Positions 44,285-55,564 of a stretch of 64,000 nt of DNA are shown here, one piece after another. This stretch comes from Ceratobasidium sp. AG-K. Lineage: Eukaryota > Basidiomycota > Agaricomycetes > Cantharellales > Ceratobasidiaceae. Every line of letters starts with the position of its first letter. Within the stretch, counting starts at the first letter, position 1. The position numbers and the translations under genes were made by a program. The notes under the pieces were generated by a model. The model saw only the letters and a program-made list of their open reading frames with translations. It made no database searches and had not been told where the DNA came from. Location of the stretch: assembly GCA_037039685.1 (NCBI GenBank), contig JAWNGF010000009.1:1984001-2048000 (forward strand), given 5' to 3'.

Positions 44285-44687
44285 GTACAATGGGAGACCA
44301 CCAACACTACAACCCAGGTGGAACAACGCTTGGGACGCCAACTACAAGAAAGACCTGAGTGACTGGAGGATGGAGAGGGGAAGATACCAGAAGGAGAAGA
44401 TTGAATGGGAGCCTTACTGGTGGAGGAAGGAGGAGACCGACGTGTTGGCATGGAAGGAGGCAGAGCCTGATATGCAACAGTGGGATGAGGAGTTTGCAGA
44501 GGCCCAGAAGAGGGTTTTGGACTGGTCCAAGGCAGACTGGATGAAGGAGGAGACTTGGGAAGAATGGGAGAAGTTCTCGGACAAGCCGGGGAATACCATG
44601 TTCAATCCCATCAACCTCACCTTGGAGGATGAAGAAGGGTTGGAAGAGTATATGCTGAAGAAAGGGAAGGACTGTGCGGTACAGTAA
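44285..44687 (+). pseudogene. ORF3 of E1, C-terminal half
   Basis: Continues E1 ORF3 after E5, open to TAA at 44685-44687. Trp-rich acidic sequence: WNNAWDANYKKDLSDWRMER, EPYWWRKEETDVLAW, DWSKADWMKEETWEEWEKF, then NPINLTLEDEEGLEEYM. It is the least damaged copy of this half. PPT GGGGGGAGTAA and the 3' LTR follow. Confidence 0.85.
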
Positions 44688-44728
44688 GTCCGTTCAGGTC
44701 CCCCAAACGGACTCTTAGGGGGGAGTAA

Positions 44729-45173
44729 TGTCGTGAGCTAGCTCACTCCATTGGACTCGCCTGCCTGTCTTCCTCTTTGTGTTACGTTTCTGTTTCTGTT
44801 TGCCGTGTTGCCACCTTCTTGTGGTTCTTTCTGTTACACTATGTAATGCGGCTGTGCTTTGTACAAGTCATGTCTGTTCATACAGCATGACTCACATGGA
44901 CACTCCTGACTGGCTGTTGTGTATGACTCGTGTGGCTGTGCCTTGTATGACTCAGCCACTTCTTGAATATATATAGAGGACCAACAAGCCTGGAAACCCC
45001 AGCTTGTTTTGTCTTGTCAAACATCCCCTTTGAGTGACACTTTGAAACCATCCCTACCCTCAAGGGCCTACAGACACTTGAGTGTGTTGCGGTTCAAGAG
45101 GTCACTTAGGTCTTAGTGCCGTCCACTCTCCATTGCGGCTCATCTCATAGCCATTAAGAAGAAGCTTACGACA
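44729..45173 (+). repeat. 3' LTR of E1
   Basis: 445 bp, followed by gcaag (45174-45178) and the rest of the Tc1 transposase. Confidence 0.95.
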
Positions 45174-46059
45174 GCAAGTTTTTGTAGGTTCCAAGACGCC
45201 TTTTCAGCTCTGCCCACAGATTTTCAATTGGGTTGAGGTCTGGTGAGTATGCTGGCCACTCCAGTACCTCCATTCCAGAATCTTCAAACCACTTGAGACA
45301 AATTTTAGCCTTGTGGGCACTTGCATTGTCTTGTTGGAAAATCACCGTCTCCGGCTCCAACCCTAAATGCTTGACACTGTTGCTGAGTTCTTCCTTCAAA
45401 ATCCGCAGGTATAACTCCTTAGTGAGTGTTCCGTCTATCCTGCACCCAATCCCGGTTCCCGCATATCCTATACACCCCCAGAACATCAAAGACCTGCCAC
45501 CAAAATTTCCTGTCTCCACCATCAGCCTCTCAAAAAGCTCCTTCCCTCCACAAACCCAGCCCCATTTGATGCCATTGGACCCCAGATGATTGATCTTTGT
45601 TTTGTCCAACCATAACACCTGTTTCCAATCTTCTATTGTCCAATGCTGGTGTGCCAGGGCAAAGGCAAGTCGCTCCCTCCAAGCACGTGCAGTGAGCTTT
45701 GGTTTCTTGACCTTCTTCACAGCCTTAAGACCAGCGCTTTTCAAGGCACATTGAACTGTTTGAGGATGCATGGTGACCCCCATAATGTTTGACAGTAATT
45801 GCATGGCCTGGGTAGCCGATACTGAATTTCTGTGGGTGACAAGACGCACAGCATGGCGGACTGCAGTCGGGCAAAGTTTGCGGGGCCGCCCACTCACAGG
45901 CTTTGGGAGGTCAGGACAATGCTCGGCACGTACACTAGTCACTGTACCACGTGCAACGCGGCAATCAGAGACAATTCGAGTGACGGAGTGTCCAGAATCA
46001 AGTCCACAGAGGATAGAATTGAGCTTATGCTCAGAGATTGCTTTGGGCATGATTGACAT
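45174..46059 (-). pseudogene. Tc1-like transposase, N-terminal 295 residues
   Basis: ATG at 46059 (MSIMPKAI; a second ATG at 46050). Bipartite helix-turn-helix DNA-binding region in about residues 10-110, then the catalytic domain: LWLDKTKIN (first Asp), FQQDNASAHKA (second Asp) and SPDLNPIENLWAELKRRL (Glu). There are 34 residues between the second Asp and the Glu, the DD34E spacing of Tc1. All three acids are present. Cut by E1 after GTYKNL; the end is at 9872-10001. Confidence 0.92.
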
Positions 46060-46189
46060 GAGAAATGATTGATTTAATGTCTTGTAGGAACCATTACAAT
46101 ATTTATATACCCCCTAGGCTGGTCAGAAACACTTTACAGTGTTTTGAGGTGGTGGCCTTGCTGCCCGTGAAACACGTTACAAAATTGTA

Positions 46190-48496
46190 CACACATACTG
46201 TGAGTTTTGTTCGATTTATTACTCCGCCGTTTCTGCATGGAACTCCGCGCAACAAACTGGAGCCGTTATCTCACATGTTTTACTACCCTTCTGAGTTTTT
46301 CATTCAATTATTAGGGGTTTTGGCTGGAGTGTACAACTGAGACATTACAAAGGCGCCCGGCGTTTGTACAAATTTGTTGCAAACTGTATACATCTAGCAT
46401 CCCATCGCCGTGAGCACCTCTGATTCTGTTCCCCCTTGTTCTCACACGAGGCTCTGAAACCACTACTCAAGTTCCTGTGAGCCACGGGCAAATTTCCGGA
46501 TCTACTCTGCAAACCGTTGTCTGGACTTTGCCCTCGCATCTCGTCCCCTCTTCCTAATGTTTTATTCTCCCTCTGTGGTCGCGCTGCCTTGTCTTCTATT
46601 TTAATTTACGTGTCTCTTGTTGCAGTGCTCCAACTAATGCAACTACTGATCTCATTGTTTCGTATTATATCTCAACTGCTGTACCTGTGTATGCCCTTAC
46701 TTTGGGGTCTCCAGACTGCATCTAGAATAGCACACCATAGGCTCAGCGCCAAAACATTGTAAACATACCCAGTTGAAAATGATGGAAACCCCTTCCATTA
46801 ACCGAGCTGTTCATGCCCTTCCACTGTCACACGGAACTGAACTCAATCACTCGCCACTCAAGCCACGTTGCAGTATCTCCTTCAGCTTACACCGATGCCC
46901 TCTTGGCAATCCAATGCATTGCCCTGCTAAGCCGGCCACACCTCTCCACCCTGTTCTGATGGAGCGCTCATCCCAGGCAGTCACCTTTGAATTGCAGCGC
47001 CTAATGCGAGCAAGAGTTTTGTGCATGGTGAGAAAGCTGAATGCACCTATCGTGCTCCTTGAAATTGTGCCCTGTCCCAATTCCAAGTTTCCATGTATGC
47101 AGATTGTTCTAGGTTTACTGTAATGAATTGACCTCGTGCCTTGTAGGCTGGCGTGTTGAGAGCAAAATTAGATGTAGCCATTGGACTCAGAGCACAGCGT
47201 CAACGCTTAGTAGACAAATGTGTACCACTAACTATATTCTTTCGAAACTTCGTCGGCGAAGGTGTCTTAAACAGTGTGAGGAGTTCCCAGGGGCCTGTAA
47301 CTCGTAACTTATAACAGTTCATGGGGTAGGCTGGTCAACCCCTGTGCTGGTTTGTTCTTGCCAAGATCTTGAAATCGACTACACGACAATTCAAATACTT
47401 TAGATCAGCAACAAACATGTTTCTGCCTCCTAGAAACTGACATGTAGGCAAACCCAGTTGCCTGGCCTTTGGGGTCGTCGAATCGCTGCGGAATTTGAAA
47501 CACATGTAGAAGCGCTACAGCACCGCCCATGTTACCAGCGCTCTCAACTTTGTGTATGGTTTGAAGCTCCGGGTTAGGGATTAAGCAGTCAGATCGGCAT
47601 GCGCTGTCCGTAAAATATCCGGAAATGCCAACTATCGCTACAGTAGCACTAGTCTCGGTTTGCTATCGGTCCATGCATACGTCCCCGAACCTTCAGAACG
47701 GAACAGTTCCCACCGAGTAGAAAAGACTGAGACGAACTAAGACAGAATTGGTAGTTAGTCTCATCTCGCGGCCACCCTACGGTACTGACAAAGTCGTAAA
47801 TATCAGTTGCAGAGACATACGATTGTGGTGCAAGTAATGAGCCAGTAAAGCTGACTGGGCTGATTGATACTAGACCCTCCGACGTGGAAGAACCAAGGTC
47901 GAGCTTTTGGGCTCGATCAAGCCCTCCAGCGCAACGCTGCTTGATTAACGCCTCGTTATCCACTTGAGCCGTCAACGCGGATGACCCTTCCTTAATGAGC
48001 CAGCCTTTTGGGGTAGCGCCAACTTTGATTAGATAACTGTGGACCCGATGTCGGCGTGCCATCAGCGAAAAGCGCCATGTGTGTAGACGCCCTCACCTAT
48101 CGCACGCTATGCGCAAACGTATACCCACCCTTTTGCTGAAGCGAACGACCGGTAGATACGGTCCAGTTTTCATTCTGAGATGCACATTGTGTAGATGGGA
48201 TTATTGGCCTCGGCGCGTCGTTCTTTTCGGAGTGGGATTCGATAGATCAAAGTTTCAAATAAAGTCAGAGTAGCTCGAGCAGCCATCCTCAAATCTCCCA
48301 AGAGTGTTAAAGTTAAGGTTCTACGGTGATAGGGGAGCCAATGCGGCTAGCACTGATCGGGTTTCGGAGTCTAGAGTTTAAGAGAGGGACGTGTGGAAGC
48401 ACGATGGTTCGTATTGCTATCACTATAAAACCGGTGCTCCGGCGAATCTGAGAACTGGCTCACTCTGCGTCTCGCATTAATCTGCCCTCAATTGCC
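46190..48496. other. Right flank of the nest; no confident gene
   Basis: Short frames only. 46773-47123 (+) and 47649-48062 (-, 137 codons from a true ATG at 48062) are the longest; neither shows a domain I recognise. AT-rich and pyrimidine-rich stretches near 46560-46720 suggest intergenic sequence. Upstream of 48497 a TATAAAA at about 48425 is a plausible promoter for the next gene. Confidence 0.4.
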
Positions 48497-51400
48497 ATGA
48501 GCAACGGCTCCCATCGCTTGTTTGATCACTTTTTTAGGGATCCAAACCCCTATGAGGTTACGCCAGATGACTATCGCTGGGAGTGGCGACCAATCACGCA
48601 GAACCCATTTGTTAATCGCAAGCTGAATAAAAACCGAGCGCCGGGCACTCATGCCACAAGTACGGAAGATCCAGTGATCCAGAATGAAGCTCCTAAGTGG
48701 GTGTATCTGGTGTGTATTATAGCTTAGGTTTGGAGTAGTTTGATGTACTGACTACTCGATATTTTCCTCAAGTTTTACGATCTCGCCTGGACGTCCACAT
48801 TCGCGAGCCTTACTCAGTAAGTTTATGAGCGACTCGCTTAAACAATCGACCTACACCTGGTAACAACCTTATTAGGAATGGCCGATTCAATGCACCTTGG
48901 GTACGCCGACGCCCGCCCTGATCTACTTTAGTACCCACCAACTGATAGTACCCAATTTGAAGGATACAGTTTCCTACCTAGCATTCTTTGTACTTATGTG
49001 GTGGATATGGGCGGCGCAGGCGAGTGTGTGCATCATCTTGGGTGAATGCTATAAAACGATTACTGTAGGCTATGTATACCATCCATTTTTACACCAACGA
49101 TTGGTAAGTATGCTGTGACCCTTACATTGCAGATGCGTTTGGCCAACCCACAACATAGGTTCCATTTCCTGTCCAACCTCGCTCAATTGATTATTTTTGG
49201 AACGCTAGCAGCGACCACGCGTGGTACGTAACAAAACAACCAGCCTGGAAGACCCGTACCATTGATGCCCGGCTCAAATAGGATATAATATCGCAAACTA
49301 TATTGTTCACTCTCCGGGTGCAGCCACACTCGAATCCCCACCACGCCAGATGAGCAACATAGCCGACCCCAAGATATACAGTGATGAAGTCGTGGCTGCG
49401 ATCTCTTTGGAAGTAATAGTAATTTCAGTGACTATCAGCCGGCGAGTTTTACACCGCTGGTTTGGTATTGTCTAACGCTCACATACTGTCGCACAGAATT
49501 GTTCTGCTTATCCAATACTTACGCGGTGAGCAGTATCCTATTCAATTATACCACCGCATAGCTCATTTAGTTCAGTCATCGCCTATGCGTACGCTGTGGC
49601 TCCCAGGGATTACCACGCCTTACGGAAGCCTGTTGTGGTACCGATCAGCATGCTTGTGTCCATCTCGCTGTTTGCTGCTGCTTGGGGGATCTCGACATCG
49701 GCTGCTGGAAGGATGCCTTACGGCGCCAAGCTTAAGTTCGTGTTTTGGGGTGTTGCATTAATCGTAGAGATATGGTCTCACACCGTTCGGGAACGACTCG
49801 ACTGGCGGCCCCCTGAAGGCAACTCGGCACCAGATGAGAATTACTTCTCAACGAAGGCTGTCAGAGCTCCCAAGACCACCGGAGACTCTGTAGGGGCTCG
49901 CTCGTCTCCAAATACTCCCGATATGGAAACCCCCGGAGTGCTCGGAGACAAGTCCCCATTCCCGGGACCGCTCAACAGTGTACCGTTGCTGCCCTCAGCG
50001 GGCAAGGCGGACAGACTACCCATTCCATATACGAATACAACTCTCCCCGAACGGTTGGAGGGAGTCACGACCATTATACTTGGAGAGGTTTGTCCTTTAG
50101 AACTGAATCTCCATTAGCGATAGTAACTTCGGTTTTAATCGCTTGTACAGGGAATCAACGGCATTGCTGGAGCTCTTTGGGCCGTTATATCCGCTCCTGG
50201 AAACAAAGGATCAGCCATAACAAATGCCATTAGTGCTGCACTTGCTGTTTGTTTTATAACTTACTTCTACTTCGAGGGCCCAAAAAGTCGTCAAGATCCA
50301 AAAGGGTTGCGCCAAATGATTTGGTTACTTTTGCATCTCCCTTTCCTACTGGGGATTATTCTACTGCTGCTGGGTAAGTGGAGGTGTCACTGCAAGCCGC
50401 CAGATACTAAAGGATAGTTTCAAGGCATGAAAGACCAGTTTTTGCTTACGGTGAGCGCCAACCAGGCCCGCAGGTAGCAGAACATTTATTGACCGTAACT
50501 ATATACCAATCACAGAGTTTCCTGTCCACAGTATTAACCTCACTCGGATTCCCCCAGCTTTTCATGCAGGAGGGTATCCAACTGGCAAATCCGTCCGACG
50601 GCGAAAACACAGTGCTAACACACTACCTAATTAAGCGTGGTGTTAAGTGGTCGGAAGAGTGGGGAAACCTGACGAGCAAACTCGGACCGATCGAGGGGGG
50701 GATAATGAACCGGACACAGAATTTCGAGGTGATTGCCTGGCACCGGCGTCTTTCTCTCACAATATGTCTCAAGACTTTTAAGGTTCGTCTCAGCTTCCTC
50801 AGAGCCAACCAGAAACGATCTGATCCGACATGCTCTCAGACGTTCATGGGAGATGCTAGAGAGATTTCGGATGATATCCAGTCAAAAATAGATTTCTACT
50901 ACGACAATAGAACGTCTCCAGTTTTGGTTTGTAGCCCCTTCGTCTGTACGACACATATTTGACCGATTGTCGGTACTTAGGACCAACGGATTGCAGATAA
51001 GCATGGCCCTACGAACACAATGGAGTACTATAAAGTAAGCACCGGTGTCAAGATCTACAGGTCCGCCATAGCTCATCTCTTGCGCGGTTAAATTCTAGAT
51101 TCTCACCTCACTGGTAGAAGCCAATATCACAGGCGCACGTTATATCGTTGGGCTCGCAGGTGGTGTTCTAATTTGCCTATCGCTGTTAAAACTGGCCCAC
51201 TCCAAGCCGCGAGGTTCGTATGACACCACAAACCGTATACTAAAGACTCACGGTAGTTAATGTATGTGCCCGCTCTCAGACCGCTTCCAGTGGGGGATCA
51301 TTCTTAGTCGATTTGCGATGGGCTTGTGTCTTGTTTTTCTGTTGCTGCTTAACCTTGGTCGCTATCAGACCTTGTGGATATATCCCGAGCAGAAGAAACA

Positions 51401-51808
51401 TCAAGCTGGAGTGTTTCAGTGGCTGACAGTGTATGTCAATTCTACTTGACTTACGTTAGAATATTCACGAAACGGGTTCCGGGCACTCAGATATCTCGCT
51501 TTGCCTACCATCGCATTCGCCTACCTAATCGAACTTGGAATTGAAACAGTAAGTGTCGTGCAAATATTGCTACCAGTCGCTTACCAACGTATGACCCCTA
51601 GATTATAACAGGGCTAGCCAGGCTCAGGATACATGAAATATTTCGCAGAAATTCAGGGGCTGCCACAGGAGTTGATGCGGCTAGCAGCGCCGAGGCTACC
51701 CAGCATGTGCAAGGCGGTTCAAACCAAACACGTGAAGCGGTAGAAACAACCAGGCTTCCACTCTGGAGATTGATCTTCCTAATACCGGGTCTGCCCAAGT
51801 TGAATTAG
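48497..51808 (+). CDS. LtrA-like multi-pass membrane protein, multi-exon
   Basis: Recognised as a fungal protein of the bacterial low-temperature-requirement A (LtrA) type; biochemical function unknown, location probably a cell membrane. Exons I can support: 48497-48700 (soluble N-terminus ending EAPKW), 48773-48816 (FYDLAWTSTFASLT, the signature), 48876-48900, 48963-49019 (DTVSYLAFFVLMWWIWAAQ), 49069-49103 (MYTIHFYTNDW), 49159-49223 (FLSNLAQLIIFGTLAATT), from 49282 (YNIANYIVHSPG), a long exon ending 50087 (VAPRDYHALRKP; ERLDWRPPEG; RLEGVTTIILGE), 50151 on (GINGIAGALWAVISAPG), and later helices to TAG at 51806-51808. Introns are about 50-75 bp. The 49020-49068 intron uses GC-AG. Exon borders in 49300-49600 and 50380-51500 are uncertain. 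Confidence 0.75.
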
Positions 51809-54800
51809 CTTGGCTGAGACCGAAAACGCCAAACCCAGATAACTAGATTCCTTAATGTTCTGGACTCACGTCCACCCAGTTTCTTTGTACCGTTTGAAAG
51901 ATAAATGTTTCGATATATGTATATTCATCCGACTGTGTTTGAGATCCTTGGTCTCTGGTGCGTTGCCGAACGCTGAACCCAAGAGTGTGATATATTCGTA
52001 GACGAGCAATAATGGTATATGAAAATAAAATCTGTCACAGGAAGAAGACAGCAGTTCAAGAGGTGAAAACATGTAGATAAGTCGATCGCTAGAAGGCAGG
52101 AAGGTAGAGAGTCCCCAGCGAAGCGAGTAGGGACTGAGACACGCGAGTAAGGCAGTTGTCAGGCATCGGACGGATCGGACGAGAGAGGACTGGAGTGAGA
52201 CGGACACACAGAGAGCAAGGCACTATGGTTAGCGTTAATAGAAAAGCAGAGGCTTCCTTGGGAGACTCAGTCCTATATGGTCCTACCTGTTTCGAGTCCA
52301 GGGATTATTCACGAGCTGATTCTCTCGACATTTGAGCAGTATCGTTCTGAGTTTAATTATTTCACGTCAGTTTACCCAAGAAACTTCCAGATATGCATTG
52401 GGGTTCATGAACAGGGTGGTCATGCTCTAGAAGAATAGCTTATCGCTGTTGACAAACACCCTGTTCTCATGTTTGGTATATTCAGTGTGCCCGTGGTAGG
52501 CTACTTCAATCTTGAGGTTGCACAGGCGTTTGCACGCTTAGGTGGAGCTGGCGAGGACCGTGAAATTATATATTGGAATCCTGCATAGGTCGGGTGGCAA
52601 CGCACGGGCGAGGAAACAGACAATGTCGTCGCGGTTCAAGATCAGCAGTGGCGGCTGGCATCAGTATACTGACCCACATAGATCTCCACCAGAGCTTGGC
52701 AGTTTTTAGATCAATATGATGCGCGTCGGCCGGGCCCAGGTCCGAAGGGTGGGATTTGGTTGATGGCATGGGGGTATGCCCTCCTGTAGTAGTAGAGCAA
52801 CCGGAATGGATGCTCGGGTACGCATTCCATCAGCAAATAGGTTTCATTTGACTCGGATAAACGTTCACACGCCGATCTGTGCGATGATCGAGGTCGTTTG
52901 TCCGAGCATTTTGATCCCGCCCAGGAGCACCCTGCCATCACGTGCCGCATTCCTACTCAACTCCCGTTCCTTCACCACCGATGTCAAGGCATTATCTTCG
53001 AGTCCAACCAGACCTCCGACACAAGTGAAACGACTCGGTATTATCTCTCACTCGAATAACACAACAATTGTTGAAATAAGTGTGCATTCTCCCAAATTGC
53101 ATTCACCCATCACTCCCACAATGTTTATCACGTCCGTGGATTGCCACCCGATGCACGAATGCCGACGAACTGGGTGGACACACACGGTGAGTACCAATCA
53201 GTCGAGCGGAGAGTGCTGATGGGCGACCGTTGGGTCGCAAATGACGCGAACCAGAGGCAGTTGGGCTCGGTTGGGTTGGAATTGGCGTAGGGATCGAACT
53301 TGCCGCCACACCCGTATCGCGGATCCCGCCGCTTTACTAACCTCACAACTGATTGTTCCTGCCACCATTTTGCTCAAATAGGTATTGTTCGACGAACGAA
53401 AGCAGCCCGTGTACCGCTGGACGAACGCACCCTGGAAATGATTCCCGACACCCAATGTCCGCCCGCCCCCGTTCCCCTGGCCTCAGTCTCTGGCACTACT
53501 TGGCTGACGTTGCGCTGGGGACACCGAGCACCATATGGCCGAAAGCCACTTACGCTCCATAGTTTGCCTTCGTGGCGAATCAAGGGGCGCAATCCATATT
53601 TCTTCTCGACCTGCTTTCTCAAACGATCACCGCCCACCCCGCAACGCTCTCCACATGGCTTAACTGCACTCTCTTCCAGAGAAACAAGTACCCCCGATGC
53701 TGCTTGTCTAGCCGTATTTTGCCGCCAACTATTCCCAGATGGATGTTCAACCTGCTCAAGGTGGAGGTCTCGAACTTGGGACCAAGATCGAGGCTTGACT
53801 TATCAAGGGCGGAATGTACGAGTTTGTCATGGTGGTCGAGGACGTGTGGGTCAAGGCGGCTGAACAGGTGTGGGAGAAGAGCTGCTACGTGACTAAAGTA
53901 CCGGAAGGTTTCCGTATGGTCGATTGACTGAGATCCACTGTAGCACTACACGGTTGACCTCCAACACAAGCAGGGCCGAATCCGCCGCAGACAGTCGAAC
54001 ATGTTGATTCAGGCTCTGCGAATGGCCTTTTACGGCAAGTGTGTTCATCAGCCCATCGAATGTATTATACCCATACAATCCGTATCACTTGACATTGAAA
54101 CGAAAATCATAGTCTCACACGCCTAACAGGCGTTTCGGGCTCGAGTGGTGGACCTGGCAACAGCGTGGGCAAATAACCGAATCAACAGTTAAACGCCCGT
54201 GTGGTTCCTCTTCGTCTCGCTGTATGGCGTACGGCGTTCGCCTAGGCCACCAAATTCTTGTGTATGTATTCGATGTGTTGGACAAATAGTTTGCAAATTG
54301 CTTATCCAGCCACTTGGTAAGCATGGTGGCGAGCCGCTGAGGCTTGCCACTTGGCCCCAGATCGATAGCTCTCGAAAGTAATTGGCACTGCTAAGTAATC
54401 ATTCTCTTATCAGTGGTCATTCCTTCAGAATACATCTAGAAATGATGACTGTACGCATACATTTGCCTTTCCCGTGTGCACTTTGACAAGTCCCAGTCGT
54501 GGGATGGACCAATGTTGCAGTTGGTGTGTACGGCTTCTGTTTCCAGATTAGAGCTGAGCGTATACCTTTCCTTTACAATGGATGAGCATGATTCCTACGT
54601 CCGTACTGCTTGGACATCAAAAGAGTAGATTATAGCGTGAAGGCAACGGCATGTTCGATTACCTCACGGGGAACATAGATATTCACCTTTAGGAGGTTGG
54701 CGTTAGGTATAATCATGATGCAAAGGTTTCCTTGATCGGCATTGGCGGCAATAGCCGTGACTCAGGATGAGGTTATATGTGCAATATTACACTCGCATCT

Positions 54801-54836
54801 TTCGCAAAGAACGCCAGGCGTCATCGGTTTACTCGG
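51809..54836. other. About 3 kb without a recognisable gene
   Basis: Many overlapping short frames on both strands, none with a family signature. 52450-52590 (+) reads AVDKHPVLMFGIFSVPVVGY, possibly an exon, but no partners were found. 53100-53860 is GC-richer with frames in several phases (e.g. 53300-53863 +), which suggests decayed or intron-rich coding sequence. I cannot assign a gene. Confidence 0.35.
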
Positions 54837-55042
54837 CCCATGGGATTTCCTTCAGAGATTATCATCCGAATTCTTCAATTCTCCGAGGAAGTGACTCTAT
54901 CACCTTACCATCAGGTGAGCCAACTTTTGTGTTTTCGAGAACGCTGGCCCATGCTTGCCGGGTTTGCCGGGTTTGCCGGGACCTCGTGAACGCGGAGTTG
55001 TACTACCTGTACGAACTCAACCTCTGCGGCTATGGACCTTAA
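54837..55042 (+). pseudogene. F-box-like fragment
   Basis: Starts MGFPSEIIIRILQFS, the form of an F-box N-terminus, then after a frame change reads CRVCRDLVNAELYYLYELNL with GYGP and a stop at 55040-55042. The two parts are in different frames (54777-54989 and 54767-55042), so either a short intron or a frameshift lies near 54920-54960, close to a tandem GGTTTGCCG repeat (54959-54980). F-box proteins recruit substrates to SCF ubiquitin ligases; large F-box families are common in Agaricomycetes. Probably a broken or partial copy. Confidence 0.4.
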
Positions 55043-55564
55043 AGCTTTGGAGGCAAAGAAGGCTCAAATTTTGCGCGCATTGGCCTTTGGTACCTTGAGC
55101 TCTTGGGTTGTGTTTAGTTCTGTGAGTAGCCTATTACGATTCTCGTCCGCACGTTGTGTAAATTGATACGTGGGACAAACTGGCCGGTGATAACTGAGCT
55201 CCTCGCGCACGTTGACGTGAAGTCGCTCTTCCTTCTTCATTGGCTATTTGATTACCCTGCTTGATACGTAAAACCTTCGCCATTACGCACTGTGGAACAC
55301 GACTAGTATTTCGTAGAAAAATTCGACGAGTGGACCGGTAAATGCTACGGCTTAAGTGCATCATGTATCCTGAGTCCATATTCGGCTTTGCCTACTTTGA
55401 CACCCCTCACACCGCTCGAATAATTGTGTATATAAAGGATAGCCGGTATGAAGTGAAATGAGACCAACCTCGAATACGACTCATACAACTCAAAAAGTGA
55501 ACAAACAAGACACAATAAAACCAATATTAAGAAAGAAAGAAAAAACAGAACAATACAGAATATA

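Larger units (their letters stand above)
10002..45173 (+). mobile_element. E1: chromovirus with ORF3, host of four later insertions
   Basis: Outer LTR retrotransposon of the nest. The 445-bp LTRs at 10002-10446 and 44729-45173 are flanked by the 5-bp duplication gcaag (9997-10001 and 45174-45178). Own parts: gag 10469-12430, pol 12431-15276 and 30229-30725, ORF3 30864-31225 and 44285-44687. E2 (with E3 inside) interrupts pol near the integrase C-terminus; E5 (with E4 inside) interrupts ORF3. About 12 LTR differences by eye, nearly all CpG-type transitions. Several nonsense changes and one frameshift make it inactive. Confidence 0.93.
9820..46189 (-). mobile_element. Tc1/mariner-like DNA transposon split by a 35-kb nested insertion
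   Basis: The two halves of one transposase gene lie on either side of E1 (9872-10001 and 45174-46059). Rejoining them conceptually gives an element of about 1.2 kb, the usual Tc1 size. Ends are proposed at TA dinucleotides: 9820-9821 followed by CAATTTAGTAACG, and on the other strand 46189-46188 followed by CAATTTTGTAACG, an imperfect terminal inverted repeat of about 14 bp. The TA flanks match the Tc1 target duplication. Termini are less certain than the gene. Confidence 0.65.

Noticed and set aside
44729..45173. Solo LTR in the Tc1 transposase
   Set aside because: Its partner at 10002-10446 and matching gcaag duplications show it is the 3' LTR of a full element with nested insertions.
49104..49132. 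29-nt intron in the LtrA-like gene
   Set aside because: The 55-nt alternative ending at 49158 gives the conserved WFHFLSNLAQ reading.
53284..53345. tRNA-like A box and B box on the minus strand
   Set aside because: The T-arm stem around GTTCGATCC does not pair, so no cloverleaf forms.
53300..53863. 187-codon plus-strand ORF as a gene
   Set aside because: No ATG-context, domain or intron support, and overlapping frames of similar length on the other strand.
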